Part shown: positions 17,747 through 26,352 of the stretch, one piece after another
Position numbering within the stretch: position 1 is the first letter of the stretch
How the letters are laid out: each line of letters begins with the position of its first letter
The notes under the pieces: model-generated
Databases searched by the model: none
Seen by the model: only the letters and a program-made list of their open reading frames with translations
What the model was told of the DNA's origin: nothing
Made by a program: the position numbers and the translations under genes
Assembly: GCF_000519265.1 (NCBI RefSeq)
Contig: NZ_KI912608.1
Coordinates: 199,665-263,664 of the forward strand
Source: Desulfonatronum lacustre DSM 10312
GTDB lineage: Bacteria > Desulfobacterota > Desulfovibrionia > Desulfovibrionales > Desulfonatronaceae
Reading direction: 5' to 3'
DNA length: 64,000 bases

Positions 17747-18744
17747 ATGGATCGATATGTGTTCGGGTCAGTCCGAAGTCCGGACCCGACCCGCGGACCC
17801 GCTGCAAGGGTTTCCACGAGGCGGACGACCGCGGCCTGGTCTCCGGCCGAGATCCAGTGGACCTCGGGGATGTTGTTGAACCACGTTTCCTGGCGCTTGG
17901 CGTAGGCCCTGGTCCGGAACAGCCACAGGTCCTTGGCTTCTTCGAGGCTGGTCTCTCCGCGCAGGTGGGCCAGCAGTTCGCGGCAACCGATGCCGGAAAA
18001 TCCCGTGGCTTCAGGGTTTGGACAGCCTTCCCAGGCTCGCTGGATTTCCCGGATCGCCCCCAGCTCCAGCATCACGTCGATGCGGCGGGCCAAACGGGCG
18101 TGCAGTTCCGGCCGGGGCAGGCGCAGGCCGATGATGAACAGCTCCAGACCCTGGGCCGAGCGGGCATGGGTATGCCACCAGGACAAGGGACGCCCGGAGG
18201 ACTGGAAGACTTCCAGGGCCCGGCAGACCCGCTGCCGGTCCCGAGGGTGAATCCGGGTCGCGTAATCCGGGTCCACGTCGCTCAATCGGGCGTGCAGGGC
18301 TTCGGGACCGTGATCCGCGCATTCCTGGAGCACCGCTTCGCGCACCTGGGCGGGCACGTCCGGAATATTCGCCAATCCGCCGGCCAGGGCGCGCAGATAC
18401 AGGCCCGTGCCGCCCACCAGAACGGGCATGCGGCCACTCGCCCGATCATTCTCCCGACCATTTTCTTGGCAAGACGCCACCGCTTTTCGAGCCTCGTCCA
18501 TGAACCTGCCCGCGGAAACGGTTTCATCCATGCCCAGGAAACCGTACAGCAGATGCGGGCATTGGGCTTGCTCAGCGGCGTCCGGCTGGGCGGTGATGAT
18601 CGGCACGTCCCGGTAGACCTGACGCGAATCCGCGTTGATCACGGTCACCGGAAAATGCCGGGCCAATGTCAGGGCCGCGGCCGTCTTGCCGGTCCCGGTG
18701 GCCCCCACCAGGCAGACGATGGGCGTGAGGTGATCGCGGAGCAT
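17743..18744 (-). CDS. miaA: tRNA dimethylallyltransferase MiaA
   Basis: This enzyme transfers a dimethylallyl group to N6 of A37 in tRNAs that read UNN codons. The P-loop LVGATGTGKTAAAL is at the N-terminus, followed by NADSRQVYRD (substrate site), GGTGLYLRAL, and a Zn-less C-terminal region including SGIGCRELLAHLRGE and YAKRQETWF, all typical. At 333 aa the length is normal. The start is ATG 18744 with AAGG close upstream. The open frame extends 44 codons further, but that part is translation of hexamer element D (an Asn/Arg/Tyr-rich low-complexity peptide) and is rejected. The downstream exported-protein gene overlaps by 4 bp. Confidence 0.95.
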   Translation of the reverse strand: MLRDHLTPIVCLVGATGTGKTAAALTLARHFPVTVINADSRQVYRDVPIITAQPDAAEQAQCPHLLYGFLGMDETVSAGRFMDEARKAVASCQENGRENDRASGRMPVLVGGTGLYLRALAGGLANIPDVPAQVREAVLQECADHGPEALHARLSDVDPDYATRIHPRDRQRVCRALEVFQSSGRPLSWWHTHARSAQGLELFIIGLRLPRPELHARLARRIDVMLELGAIREIQRAWEGCPNPEATGFSGIGCRELLAHLRGETSLEEAKDLWLFRTRAYAKRQETWFNNIPEVHWISAGDQAAVVRLVETLAAGPRVGSGLRTDPNTYRSI

Positions 18745-18770
18745 TTTGGCCTTAATTCCCGCCCGCTGTC

Positions 18771-18856
18771 TGAATCGGTATCGAAATCGAAATCGTGATC
18801 GAAATCGATTTTCTACAAGCACTCGATTTCGATAGCGATTTCGATTTCGATTGATA
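18771..18856. repeat. Hexamer hairpin element D
   Basis: The left arm (18771-18811) begins TGAATCGGTATCG and continues with AAATCG units. The right arm (18822-18855) consists of TCGATT-type units, with the loop TCTACAAGCAC. The left arm is nearly identical in phase to the reverse complement of the right arms of elements A, B and F. It lies 27 bp upstream of the miaA start and downstream of the coaD end, so it is within the 258-bp gap between two minus-strand genes. Confidence 0.82.
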
Positions 18857-19002
18857 TCTGCCCAACATGGGGGCATCTCCTGAACACCCGGACATTTGCT
18901 GGGTTGGTATCATAACGTTGTCACTGAGAACGGAATTGCCCTGGGGCAGGCCTCCGAAAGTTTGACTACCTGGGTACGCGCCAAACCCAAGGCTGTTCCC
19001 GC

Positions 19003-19512
19003 TCAGTCCTTGCTCGTCCCATACTTTTGATGCAGTCGGCGCAGCACGGGTTCCGGCACCAGGCCCTGGACGTCTCCGTGCAGCTTGGCCGCTTCCTTGA
19101 TGATCGTCGAACTGATGTACAACCACTTATAATCGGTCATCAGAAACATGGTCTGCAAGCCGCGATTCAGGCGGCGATTCATCAGGGCCATCTGAAATTC
19201 ATACTCAAAGTCCGACGTCGCCCGCAACCCGCGCAGAATTACGCTGCCGCCGCGCTCTCGGACATAGTCCACCAGCAGCCCCTGGAACCCCTCGCCGATA
19301 ACCCGCGGCTCCGGGGCGAAAACTTCGTCGATCATTTCCAGGCGCTCTTCCAGGGAGAACAGCGGGGTCTTGGGCGTATCCCATGCCACGGCCACGATGA
19401 TCTGGTCAAAGACTTCCAAGCCGCGCCGGATCAGGCTGACATGGCCGTTGGTCAGGGGGTCGAAGGTGCCGGGGTAGACGGCGATGCGTTTTTTGCAGAA
19501 ATTTTTGTCCAT
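19003..19512 (-). CDS. coaD: Phosphopantetheine adenylyltransferase
   Basis: CoaD adenylates 4'-phosphopantetheine in coenzyme A synthesis. The nucleotidyltransferase signature YPGTFDPLTNGH (with the TNGH variant of HxGH) starts at residue 12, and the ISSTIIKE segment near residue 128 matches the SSS/T-xx-R/K motif. The protein is about 169 aa, as usual. The start at ATG 19512 is preferred: the 11 further upstream codons are translation of a GGTTCAC tandem repeat that fills the spacer to rsmD. It is probably transcribed with rsmD. Confidence 0.95.
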   Translation of the reverse strand: MDKNFCKKRIAVYPGTFDPLTNGHVSLIRRGLEVFDQIIVAVAWDTPKTPLFSLEERLEMIDEVFAPEPRVIGEGFQGLLVDYVRERGGSVILRGLRATSDFEYEFQMALMNRRLNRGLQTMFLMTDYKWLYISSTIIKEAAKLHGDVQGLVPEPVLRRLHQKYGTSKD

Positions 19513-19516
19513 TTTG

Positions 19517-19561
19517 GGTTCACGGTTCAACGGTTCACGGTTCAACGGTTCACGGTTCAGG
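19517..19561. repeat. GGTTCAC/GGTTCAAC tandem repeat between rsmD and coaD
   Basis: Units of 7 and 8 bp alternate: GGTTCAC (19517), GGTTCAAC (19524), GGTTCAC (19532), GGTTCAAC (19539), GGTTCAC (19547), GGTTCAGG (19554). The repeat occupies the whole 44-bp spacer between the rsmD stop and the coaD start, and the same GGTTCAC unit occurs inside the hybrid kinase gene at 4570-4583. Confidence 0.85.
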
Positions 19562-20150
19562 AGGTAGGCGAGGGCGGTCGGGTCGTCCAGATGCAGATGC
19601 GGGTTTGACCGTAGGTGCGGTCGGTTTCCAGTTCAAGTTCGGGAAGGGTCAGGGCGGCGGGCGTCCAGGCTTCCTCCACCTCGGCGCAGATCAGGGCGTC
19701 CGGGGCGATCCAGCCGTGGTTGCGGGCCAGGGCCAGGGCCGGGGCCAGGAGGTCGCGGCCATACGGCGGATCAAAAAACAAGACCCCGTATCCTCCCGGT
19801 CTGGCCTGCCTGGGAGCTCCGGCCAGGGTGCGCAAGGCGTCTCCGGCCAGAATCCGGACGCGTTGTCCGGGACGCTCGAAGGTCGGAGCCTGGTCCCGCA
19901 GCAGACGCAGGGCCTTGGGGTCGTTTTCCAGAAAGCACACTTCCGGTGCTCCCCGGCTCAACGCCTCCCAGCCCAAGCTTCCGCTGCCGGCGAACACGTC
20001 CAGCACCCGGACCGCGTCCCAATGCACGCCGCGCGAAGCGAGCATGGAAAACAGGGCCTCGCGAACCCTGCCCATGGCCGGACGATAGCCTTCGCCCTCG
20101 GTCGTCTTGATCCGGCGGCCCTTCCAGTGTCCGGCGATGATTTTGACCAC
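19557..20150 (-). CDS. rsmD: 16S rRNA (guanine(966)-N(2))-methyltransferase RsmD
   Basis: A 197-aa SAM-dependent methyltransferase that modifies G966 of 16S rRNA. Family features are RPAMGRVREALFSML near residue 25, the SAM loop VLDVFAGSGSLGWEALSRG, and the catalytic motif FFDPPYGRDLL near residue 128. The GTG start at 20150 has GGAGA five bases upstream. It is divergent from smr across hexamer element B, and coaD follows downstream as in many bacteria. Confidence 0.94.
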   Translation of the reverse strand: MVKIIAGHWKGRRIKTTEGEGYRPAMGRVREALFSMLASRGVHWDAVRVLDVFAGSGSLGWEALSRGAPEVCFLENDPKALRLLRDQAPTFERPGQRVRILAGDALRTLAGAPRQARPGGYGVLFFDPPYGRDLLAPALALARNHGWIAPDALICAEVEEAWTPAALTLPELELETDRTYGQTRICIWTTRPPSPTS

Positions 20151-20182
20151 GGCTGTCTCCGTCTCCAGGACAATTTTGTTCT

Positions 20183-20375
20183 CTGAAAAATATTTATTAT
20201 TTCAATGGCGTATATTGTAGGGCGTTCTAACCCCCCCCAAGACTGGGCCAGCAATCATCGCAATCGAAATCGCTATCGAAATCGGAAAGTTGCCGGAAAT
20301 CGATTGCGATCACGATTTCGATATCGATATCGATTCAGAGTGCCCGTGCTTCGAGAACAAAAATGCCCTGCCTCG
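20183..20375. repeat. Hexamer hairpin element B with conserved flanks
   Basis: The core (20251-20340) has a left arm of TCGCAA/TCGAAA hexamers and a right arm of TCGATT/TCGATA hexamers. The element is a near copy of element A over about 190 bp, including the CTGAAAAATAT left flank, the C-run, GGCCAGCAATCATCG and the right flank CAGAGTGCCCGTG. It sits between the divergent rsmD and smr genes, so it cannot be a simple terminator. No gene is visible in the 357-bp gap. Confidence 0.85.
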
Positions 20376-20507
20376 GTCTCGCCTTTGTCTTGCCTTTGCA
20401 TATTCGTCAGGATACTGTCTCGCTTAGAGCCCGTTTATCGGCGTTGCAAGGGCGACCTGCCTTCCTACCCACTCCACGAAACCGAATCAAGCAGCCCCGT
20501 CCAGGCC

Positions 20508-21236
20508 ATGAAGTTCACCTCCCTCGAAGACCTCTCCGCGCTGAAGAAGAAGTTCCCCAAGAAGGAGCGCGTCAAACGCATCGTTCCCAAGCCGCGACCA
20601 AAAGAAGAACCGGAGAATCCGCCCAATGACGACGCGGACCTGTTCGTCCGGGCCATGTCCGAAGTCACGCCCATCTCCGGCGGGACCAAAGGCCGGGAAG
20701 TGCCCGGCGAATCCCGGCTTTCGCAATCCGTGACCACCGAACGCAAGCAAAATTTGGCCGAGAACGACGACCTTTGGGTGGCGGATTATCTGCGCAATTT
20801 GGTGCAGGGAACGGTGGAGTTCGAGCTGTCGTATTCCGAGGAATACATGCACGGCTATATCCAGGACCTGGACAAAAAAGTGCTGGGCAAGCTCAAGGCC
20901 GGGCAGTTCAGCGTGGAAGCCCATCTGGACATGCACGGATTGAACGCGCTGCAGGCCAGGGACGCCGCCCTCGACTTCCTGCGCGGCCAGTATTACCTGG
21001 GGCGACGCTGCGTGTTGCTGATTCCCGGGCGCGGCAAGAACTCTCCCGGGGGCCTGGCCCTGATCCGTGAGGAGCTGCCCCTCTGGCTGACCCGCGAGCC
21101 GTTGCGCCGGGTCGTCCTGGCCTTCTGCACGGCCCTGCCCCAGCACGGCGGAACCGGGGCGCTCTATGTCCTGCTGCGCAAGCGCAAGAAAACCGGAGGC
21201 AAGGTTCGCTGGGATCTTCCGGCTTCCATGGAGTAA
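20508..21236 (+). CDS. Smr-domain protein (putative nuclease domain)
   Basis: A 242-aa protein. The N-terminal half is charged and probably disordered (KKKFPKKERVKRIVPKPRPK). The C-terminal Smr domain (about residues 135-235) shows the HGLNALQARDAALDFL motif and IPGRGKNSPGG, matching the MutS2 C-terminal fold, which has endonuclease activity in studied members. This stand-alone type (YdaL/SmrB-like) is associated with collided-ribosome or DNA processing in other bacteria; which applies here is unknown. ATG 20508 is chosen because the longer frame upstream is translation of element B. Confidence 0.88.
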   Translation: MKFTSLEDLSALKKKFPKKERVKRIVPKPRPKEEPENPPNDDADLFVRAMSEVTPISGGTKGREVPGESRLSQSVTTERKQNLAENDDLWVADYLRNLVQGTVEFELSYSEEYMHGYIQDLDKKVLGKLKAGQFSVEAHLDMHGLNALQARDAALDFLRGQYYLGRRCVLLIPGRGKNSPGGLALIREELPLWLTREPLRRVVLAFCTALPQHGGTGALYVLLRKRKKTGGKVRWDLPASME

Positions 21237-21276
21237 TCGCGGCTTTTTGAACGCCGTAAAACCTCGATCCTTCCGA

Positions 21277-21651
21277 ATGCAGGAAATCCTTTTTCTCGGC
21301 CTGGCCGGCGCATTGGGCGCCATGTCGCGGTACTGGCTCTCCTCTGCCGTGTATGCGCTTCTGGGCCGGGAATATCCCTGGGGCACCACCACGGTGAACG
21401 TCCTGGGAAGCTTCCTCTTCGGGCTGGCCTGGGTGCTGAGCCACGAGGTCGGGGCCATCCCGCCGCAAGCCCGAGTGATCATCCTGGTCGGCTTTCTGGG
21501 ATCGTTCACCACCTTTTCCACATATATTTTTGAAACCCATCTGCTGTTTCAGGAAGGAAAACGCCTGAAACCGATCCTGAACCTGATCGTCCAGAACCTG
21601 ATCAGCCTCGCGGCCCTCTACTGCGGTTTTTTGCTGGGCCGGATGTGGTAA
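21277..21651 (+). CDS. crcB: Fluoride efflux channel CrcB (second copy)
   Basis: A 124-aa four-helix membrane protein with the CrcB signature GFLGSFTTFSTYIFE, plus GALGAMSRYW and NVLGSFLFG. It is about half identical by eye to the copy at 7972-8397, but they are in different neighbourhoods, so they are probably paralogues and not an adjacent heterodimer pair. The start at 21277 follows smr by 40 bp, and no fluoride riboswitch fits in that space. The xdhC gene follows after 20 bp. Confidence 0.92.
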   Translation: MQEILFLGLAGALGAMSRYWLSSAVYALLGREYPWGTTTVNVLGSFLFGLAWVLSHEVGAIPPQARVIILVGFLGSFTTFSTYIFETHLLFQEGKRLKPILNLIVQNLISLAALYCGFLLGRMW

Positions 21652-21671
21652 GGCGATGATGAGAGAATCCA

Positions 21672-22829
21672 ATGATCCGACTTGAAGATGAAATCCTGAC
21701 CTTGCTGGAGGCTGGAGAGTCGGCGGCTCTGGCCACCATTGTCGGTCAAACCGGTTCCGCGCCGCGGACTCCCGGAACCCGGATGGTCGTGCGTCGGGAC
21801 GGTTCCATCCTCGGAACGATCGGGGGCGGACGCCTGGAGGCCGAGGTTATTCAGACCGGGCTGGAGGTCTTGCGTTCCGGTTTCAGCCGACTCCAGCACG
21901 TTACCCTGACCGGCACGGACGCCGGCGATATGGACATGATCTGCGGCGGGGAACTGGACGTGCTGGTGGAGCCGTTGCGTCCGGTTTCCCGAACCATGGA
22001 GCTGTTCCGGCTCCTGGGCCGCCAGCGCGAACAGGGTGGTGATTGGCTTCTGGCCACCGTGCTCCGGGAGTCTCCCGGTGGTCAGGCCGGGCTGCTCTCC
22101 GAGTCGTATCTGGTCCAGCGCTCAGCCTCGGGCTTGCGCTTTTACCCGGAGCAGCCGGACAATCCGGAGCGACTGGCAAGCCTTCCGACAAGCCTTCTGG
22201 AAAAGGTCCGGCTCGAATGTCGCCCGATTCTGTGCATGGCCGGAGACTCACGAGTGGTGATCGAGCCGATTCGGGCCAAGGAGACGGTGCATCTGTTCGG
22301 CGCGGGCCATGTCGCCAGAGAAGTGGCGATCCTGGCCCACCGGGTGGATTTTCGCGTGGAAGTCCATGACGACCGGCCCGACTTCGCCAACCCGGAGCGT
22401 TTCCCGCTGGCCGACGCCGTCCACGTCCCGGAGAACATGGGTCATGCTCTGACCCAGGATGGGTGCCGAATCGACGGGAACAGCTACGTGGTCATCGTCA
22501 CCAGGGGCCATACGCACGACATGGACGTCCTGGCCCAGGCCCTTGGCACCCAGGCCGCCTACATCGGTATGATCGGCAGTCGCCGCAAGCGGGACGCCAT
22601 CTACGCGGCCCTGCGCGGGCAAGGCTTCCGTCAGGACAATCTCTCCGGCGTCCACTGCCCCATCGGCCTGGATATCAACGCCCAAACCCCCGCCGAGATC
22701 GCCCTGAGCATCGTTGCGGAACTGGTGAAAATCCGCGCGATTGCAAGGTCCGCGATGGGGGGCCGTGACAACCTCCGGCTTCTTGCTATCGAAGGATCGC
22801 GAGCGCTACCCGCGAAGCGTGGCCGCTAG
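21672..22829 (+). CDS. XdhC/CoxI-family molybdenum enzyme maturation protein
   Basis: A 385-aa protein with the XdhC_CoxI domain at the N-terminus (TGSAPRTPGTRMVVRRDGSILGTIGGGRLE) and a Rossmann XdhC_C domain after about residue 190 (VHLFGAGHVAREVAIL, VIVTRGHTHDMDVL, IGMIGSRRKRD). Such proteins bind and modify the molybdenum cofactor, for example by sulfuration, for xanthine-dehydrogenase-family enzymes. In selenium users they can also serve Se-dependent hydroxylases. No hydroxylase gene is in the window. The 3' end overlaps the convergent HAD gene by 24 bp. Confidence 0.9.
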   Translation: MIRLEDEILTLLEAGESAALATIVGQTGSAPRTPGTRMVVRRDGSILGTIGGGRLEAEVIQTGLEVLRSGFSRLQHVTLTGTDAGDMDMICGGELDVLVEPLRPVSRTMELFRLLGRQREQGGDWLLATVLRESPGGQAGLLSESYLVQRSASGLRFYPEQPDNPERLASLPTSLLEKVRLECRPILCMAGDSRVVIEPIRAKETVHLFGAGHVAREVAILAHRVDFRVEVHDDRPDFANPERFPLADAVHVPENMGHALTQDGCRIDGNSYVVIVTRGHTHDMDVLAQALGTQAAYIGMIGSRRKRDAIYAALRGQGFRQDNLSGVHCPIGLDINAQTPAEIALSIVAELVKIRAIARSAMGGRDNLRLLAIEGSRALPAKRGR

Positions 22830-23276
22830 ACGGAGAGGGTGGCGCAGGAGGTCCAGGGCGTCCAGGATGGAGCTGCAGACCACGTCCGCGGCGGCCAAGG
22901 TATGGGCGGCCGCCCCTTCCTCCTGGAGCAGGGCGATGCCCAGGGCCGCTTCCCGGAGCATCAAGGCATCATTGCGGCCGTTGCCCATGGCCGCGGACAG
23001 GGTGGGATCGAAAGCCCGCAGATGGTCGGCCTTGGCTTGGGCTTGGTTTTGGGATGGGATGATCAAAAGGTCGCAGGGGAGCGTTCCCAGTGCTTCCCGG
23101 ACGCTGCCGAAGGTGTCCGCGGTAAGGACGTGGATGTCCAGGTGCCGGGACAACTCCTCCAGGCGCTGTGCGACGCCGGGCAGAAGACGTCCGTCCAGGG
23201 CCAGGGTACCGTTGTAATCCAGGAAGAGGTGGGCCAGACGCAGCGTTTTCCAGCCTGGAACGTCGATGTGCAACAT
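22806..23276 (-). CDS. HAD-superfamily hydrolase (soluble P-type ATPase-like, COG4087)
   Basis: A 156-aa single-domain HAD protein. The nucleophile motif is FLDYNGTLALDG (first Asp in DYNGT), the second motif VLTADTFGS, and the acidic motif MGNGRNDALMLREA. It lacks a cap domain, as in the COG4087 family that resembles the phosphorylation domain of P-type ATPases. The physiological substrate is unknown. GAAGGA lies upstream of ATG 23276. It begins 21 bp after the double-cubane reductase gene, so it is probably the last gene of that operon. Confidence 0.85.
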   Translation of the reverse strand: MLHIDVPGWKTLRLAHLFLDYNGTLALDGRLLPGVAQRLEELSRHLDIHVLTADTFGSVREALGTLPCDLLIIPSQNQAQAKADHLRAFDPTLSAAMGNGRNDALMLREAALGIALLQEEGAAAHTLAAADVVCSSILDALDLLRHPLRLAATLRG

Positions 23277-23297
23277 GCGTTTTTCCTTCGTGTTCGG

Positions 23298-24458
23298 TCA
23301 GCTCATTTCCACTACTTCCAGAAACGCCTCGATGCGCGTCCGGAGTTGTTCCGTGTCCGACTCCGAGTAGTCGGTTTCAATGTGCAGAAACGGAATGTTC
23401 AACGTCTGTTCAGCCAGTGTTTTTATTCCGTGGGCTTCGACGTTGTAGGTGTGGCAGCATTGCCAGGTCTGGTCGACGATGCCTTGGACCTTGAAATCTC
23501 GGGTAAGTCTGGAGATCAGGTCGAACCGACCCTGGTTGGGGGTCATGCAGGAGCAGGGGGTGCGCAGGTAGCGGCGGGCCAGGGCCTCGAACGGGTCGAC
23601 GGTTTCCTCCACAAGAAGGTCGAAATTCTTGAAGCCGGTGCAGTTTTCCAGACAGACCACCACGGCCCCGCTGTCCTCGATCAGTTTCAAGACCTTGTCC
23701 GATCCTTTGCCCACCGGGCATCCGGTGAGCAGAATGCGCGGCGCGTCGGGGCCGCGGACGGACAGACCCCGAGCCTTCATCTCGGTCAGTTCCTGAACCA
23801 GAGTTTCCAGCAGTCCGGCGAACTCGGGCAGATTCACGACAAACGACGAACTTTCAAAAACACGCATGGCGTCCAGGCCGGAAAGTGGGACCGGATGGTC
23901 GTCGGCCAGGTAGGCGATTTCCTTCAGGAGCCGTCGCACCCGGTTGGCGTCACGGATTTCTCGCTGGATCCGGTCCCGGGTGACCCGTTGCCCGGTGGTC
24001 TGTTCGAGAAAGGCTTGCATGCGCTGGATCTGGTCCATCCAGAAGGCCAGGGCCGTGGCGTCGTCCTGCAGATAGGGCAGGTGGAGCAGGTGCAGCGGCT
24101 TGATGTCTTGGAGCAGCTCGAACATCTTCTTCTTGCCGTCGCAGGTTGTCTCCCCGAGGATGAAATCACTGGCCGCGAAGAAGGGGCAGGTGTCCGTGAC
24201 GGCATAGCCGTAACTGGATTTGATCAAGGGACAGAGGTTGGCTGGAAGGTGCTTTTCAGCAGCCCCGATGGGCTCCTGCTTCTTTCCGCACAGGGAAACG
24301 GGCACGGCCCCGGCGGCCCGGACCAATTCCAACGGCGCGTAGGTGCAGAACACCCCGGCGATTTTCGTACCTTCTCGGCGGGCCGTATCCAGGTCCAACA
24401 GGCTCTTTTCCGCCCAGTTCTCGAACCTGGTGAAGCACTGGGGTTTTGGCGTTGTCAT
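23298..24458 (-). CDS. Double-cubane-cluster reductase (2-hydroxyacyl-CoA dehydratase D-like)
   Basis: A 386-aa cytoplasmic protein of the 2-hydroxyacyl-CoA dehydratase/HgdB family. The stretch CPLIKSSYGYAVTDTCPF and the motif TTCDGKKKMFELL are characteristic of the double-cubane-cluster protein (DCCP) branch, which holds an [8Fe-9S] cluster and reduces small molecules after ATP-driven electron injection by an activase. Many cysteines are conserved (FCTYAPLE, TGCPVGKG, CENCTG-like ENCTG, TPCSCMTPN, WQCCHTY). The start at ATG 24458 is backed by AAGGAAA. It follows the ABC permease by 23 bp. The likely activase is encoded at 36363-37151 and shares a promoter module with this operon. The natural substrate is unknown. 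Confidence 0.87.
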   Translation of the reverse strand: MTTPKPQCFTRFENWAEKSLLDLDTARREGTKIAGVFCTYAPLELVRAAGAVPVSLCGKKQEPIGAAEKHLPANLCPLIKSSYGYAVTDTCPFFAASDFILGETTCDGKKKMFELLQDIKPLHLLHLPYLQDDATALAFWMDQIQRMQAFLEQTTGQRVTRDRIQREIRDANRVRRLLKEIAYLADDHPVPLSGLDAMRVFESSSFVVNLPEFAGLLETLVQELTEMKARGLSVRGPDAPRILLTGCPVGKGSDKVLKLIEDSGAVVVCLENCTGFKNFDLLVEETVDPFEALARRYLRTPCSCMTPNQGRFDLISRLTRDFKVQGIVDQTWQCCHTYNVEAHGIKTLAEQTLNIPFLHIETDYSESDTEQLRTRIEAFLEVVEMS

Positions 24459-24481
24459 GGAAACATTTCCTTGGCTGAAGA

Positions 24482-25438
24482 TTATGGCTGCAATTTGGCC
24501 CGGCTGCGATCCATCCAGGCATAGATGGAAACCGAACCCACGACGATCACCCCGTAGGCCATCCGGGTCCAGAATCCGGAGAAGCCCGCGCTGATGATGC
24601 CCGCCTCGAGCATCCCGATGATCACCGCCCCGATGAGCGTCCCCACGATGGTCCCCGTCCCGCCGAACACGGACGTTCCGCCCACAAAGACCGCGGCAAA
24701 GACCGGCAGCAGATAGCCTTCGCCCTGGGTAGGCCACCAGTTGGCCATTTCCATGCAGACCATGGACCCGCTCAGGGCGGTCAAAGCCCCCAGGAGCATG
24801 AACGCTCCGATTTTCGTCGCTCCCACGTTGATGCCCATGGCTCGGGCCGTTTGGGCGCTGTCCCCGGTGAATTTGACGTTCGCGCCGAAGACATGGCGGT
24901 TCAGGACCAGCCACAACACGGCGACCAATCCCAGGCACCAAAGCGCCTGGGCCGGGATGCCCCAGAACAGGCGGCCCACGAAGAAGGTATGGGTCACGGT
25001 GTCCCGAATGGCCACAATATTGATGGCCAGGCCGGAGCTGACGACCATGGTGAAACCGCTCCAGAAGAACTGGGTGCCGATGGTGGCGATGATCGAGGGC
25101 ACCCCGATTTTGACGACGATCAGACCGTTGATCAGTCCGATCAGGGCTCCGACGGCCATGGCCGCGACGAGGCCCAGGAGGGGATGGCCTCCGCCGGCAA
25201 AGATCATGGAAAAGACGAATCCTGCCAGGGCCATGGTGGAGGGGAAGCTCAGATCGATTTCCCCGCTGATGATCACGAAGGTCGCCCCGAGGGCCACGAT
25301 GGCCGGAAAGGGGATGATGGACATGTAGGAGAGGTAGATGCGGGAGGAGAGAAAAGTCTCCGGGCTGAGCAGGATGAAGACGCTCAAGACGATACCCAGG
25401 ATCAGAAAAATGGTGCAGTTGACGTTGCAAATTTTCAT
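24482..25438 (-). CDS. Sugar-type ABC transporter permease (RbsC/BPD_transp_2 family)
   Basis: A 318-aa inner-membrane permease with about nine to ten hydrophobic helices. The family signatures are LGATFVIISGEIDLS near residue 52, GLINGLIVVKIGVPSIIATIG, and VFAAVFVGGTSVFGGTGTIVGTLIGA near residue 245. This class imports ribose, xylose, autoinducer-2, inositol or other small ligands using a periplasmic binding protein. It overlaps the ATPase gene by 4 bp (ATGA). Its binding protein is the gene at 30212-31207, separated by an intervening phosphonate-type transporter. Substrate unknown. Confidence 0.92.
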   Translation of the reverse strand: MKICNVNCTIFLILGIVLSVFILLSPETFLSSRIYLSYMSIIPFPAIVALGATFVIISGEIDLSFPSTMALAGFVFSMIFAGGGHPLLGLVAAMAVGALIGLINGLIVVKIGVPSIIATIGTQFFWSGFTMVVSSGLAINIVAIRDTVTHTFFVGRLFWGIPAQALWCLGLVAVLWLVLNRHVFGANVKFTGDSAQTARAMGINVGATKIGAFMLLGALTALSGSMVCMEMANWWPTQGEGYLLPVFAAVFVGGTSVFGGTGTIVGTLIGAVIIGMLEAGIISAGFSGFWTRMAYGVIVVGSVSIYAWMDRSRAKLQP

Positions 25439-26214
25439 GAATGGCCACCTGGCCGAGTCGGGACCTCGCCATCGGCAATGCGGATCATGATCTTGATCAG
25501 CTCTTCCAGGGTCGTCCCGTCCTTGGGAAGGTCCAGAGCGATCTTCCCTTTGTCTACGATCACGAACCTGTCCGCTACGGCATGCACCTGGTTCATGTTG
25601 TGCGATATGTAGACGCAGGCCTTTCCTTCCCGCTTGATGTGCCGGACAAAGGACAAAACGTTGTCGACCTCGCGCAGGGACAGGGCCGTGGTCGGCTCAT
25701 CCAGCACGACGATCCGGGAATTGAAGTGCATGGCTCGGCCGATGGCCACGCCTTGCCGCTCCCCGCCGGAAAGGGTTCCGGCTATGGTCTCGGGCCGAAG
25801 ATTGCTGGCCTGGAGCCCGAGAATGTTCCCAAGAATTTCCCGGGTCACGCGCATCTCGGCCGCCACGTCGATGAAGCCCCAGCGATTGGTCAGGTGTCTG
25901 CCCACGAAGAAATTGCTCCACAGAGGCTGCTTCTCTCCCAGGGATTTATCTTGAAAAACAGTCTCGATGCCCAGCTTGCGAGCCTTGGCCACGGTGTGCC
26001 CGCGAGGGTCGATGGCTTGCCCGTTGATGTGCATGGTCCCGGCATCCGCCCGGGTCACGCCGGCCAGGATCTTGATCAAGGTGGACTTGCCCGCGCCGTT
26101 GTCACCCAACAGGCCGACCACCTCGTTGGAGCCGAGGGCAAAGCTCACGTCGTCCAGGGCTTTGATCTCTCCATAGGACTTGGAGATGTTGGCCATATCC
26201 ACAGTATAGGTCAC
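25435..26214 (-). CDS. Sugar-type ABC transporter ATP-binding protein (single nucleotide-binding domain)
   Basis: A 259-aa ATPase with Walker A GDNGAGKSTLIK, signature LSGGERQGVAIGRA, Walker B VVLDEPTTAL and the H-loop ISHNMN. The phrase SGGERQGVAI is typical of the RbsA/XylG/CUT2 class, but only one nucleotide-binding domain is present instead of the usual two in RbsA, so it must work as a homodimer. The GTG start at 26214 has GGAG about eight bases upstream. It is translationally coupled to the permease downstream. A 138-bp gap with no visible gene separates it from phnE upstream. Confidence 0.92.
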   Translation of the reverse strand: MTYTVDMANISKSYGEIKALDDVSFALGSNEVVGLLGDNGAGKSTLIKILAGVTRADAGTMHINGQAIDPRGHTVAKARKLGIETVFQDKSLGEKQPLWSNFFVGRHLTNRWGFIDVAAEMRVTREILGNILGLQASNLRPETIAGTLSGGERQGVAIGRAMHFNSRIVVLDEPTTALSLREVDNVLSFVRHIKREGKACVYISHNMNQVHAVADRFVIVDKGKIALDLPKDGTTLEELIKIMIRIADGEVPTRPGGHS

Positions 26215-26352
26215 GGCATTGCTCCGTAAGTTGGTTCACCCGCTGACTTCATGGAGAGCAGATCATCTGTGATCATGGCTGTTTCTCCGGTTCTGTACTG
26301 CCCTGGATAGCAATAACGTCTTGTCGTCTTTTCGAAATAGCGAAATATCATG

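Noticed and set aside
18745-18876. N-terminal extension of MiaA rich in Asn, Arg and Tyr
   Set aside because: It is translation of hexamer element D; the P-loop of MiaA starts eight residues after ATG 18744, as in the family.
20205-20507. N-terminal extension of the Smr protein
   Set aside because: It is translation of hexamer element B with the same Asn/Arg-rich peptide; ATG 20508 gives a normal protein.
21237-21276. Fluoride riboswitch upstream of the second crcB
   Set aside because: Only 40 bp separate it from smr, too short for the aptamer, and no matching sequence was seen.
24483-25478. Extension of the double-cubane reductase frame by about 340 codons
   Set aside because: It overlaps the ABC permease gene out of frame and has no domain; the ATG at 24458 with AAGGAAA fits the family start.
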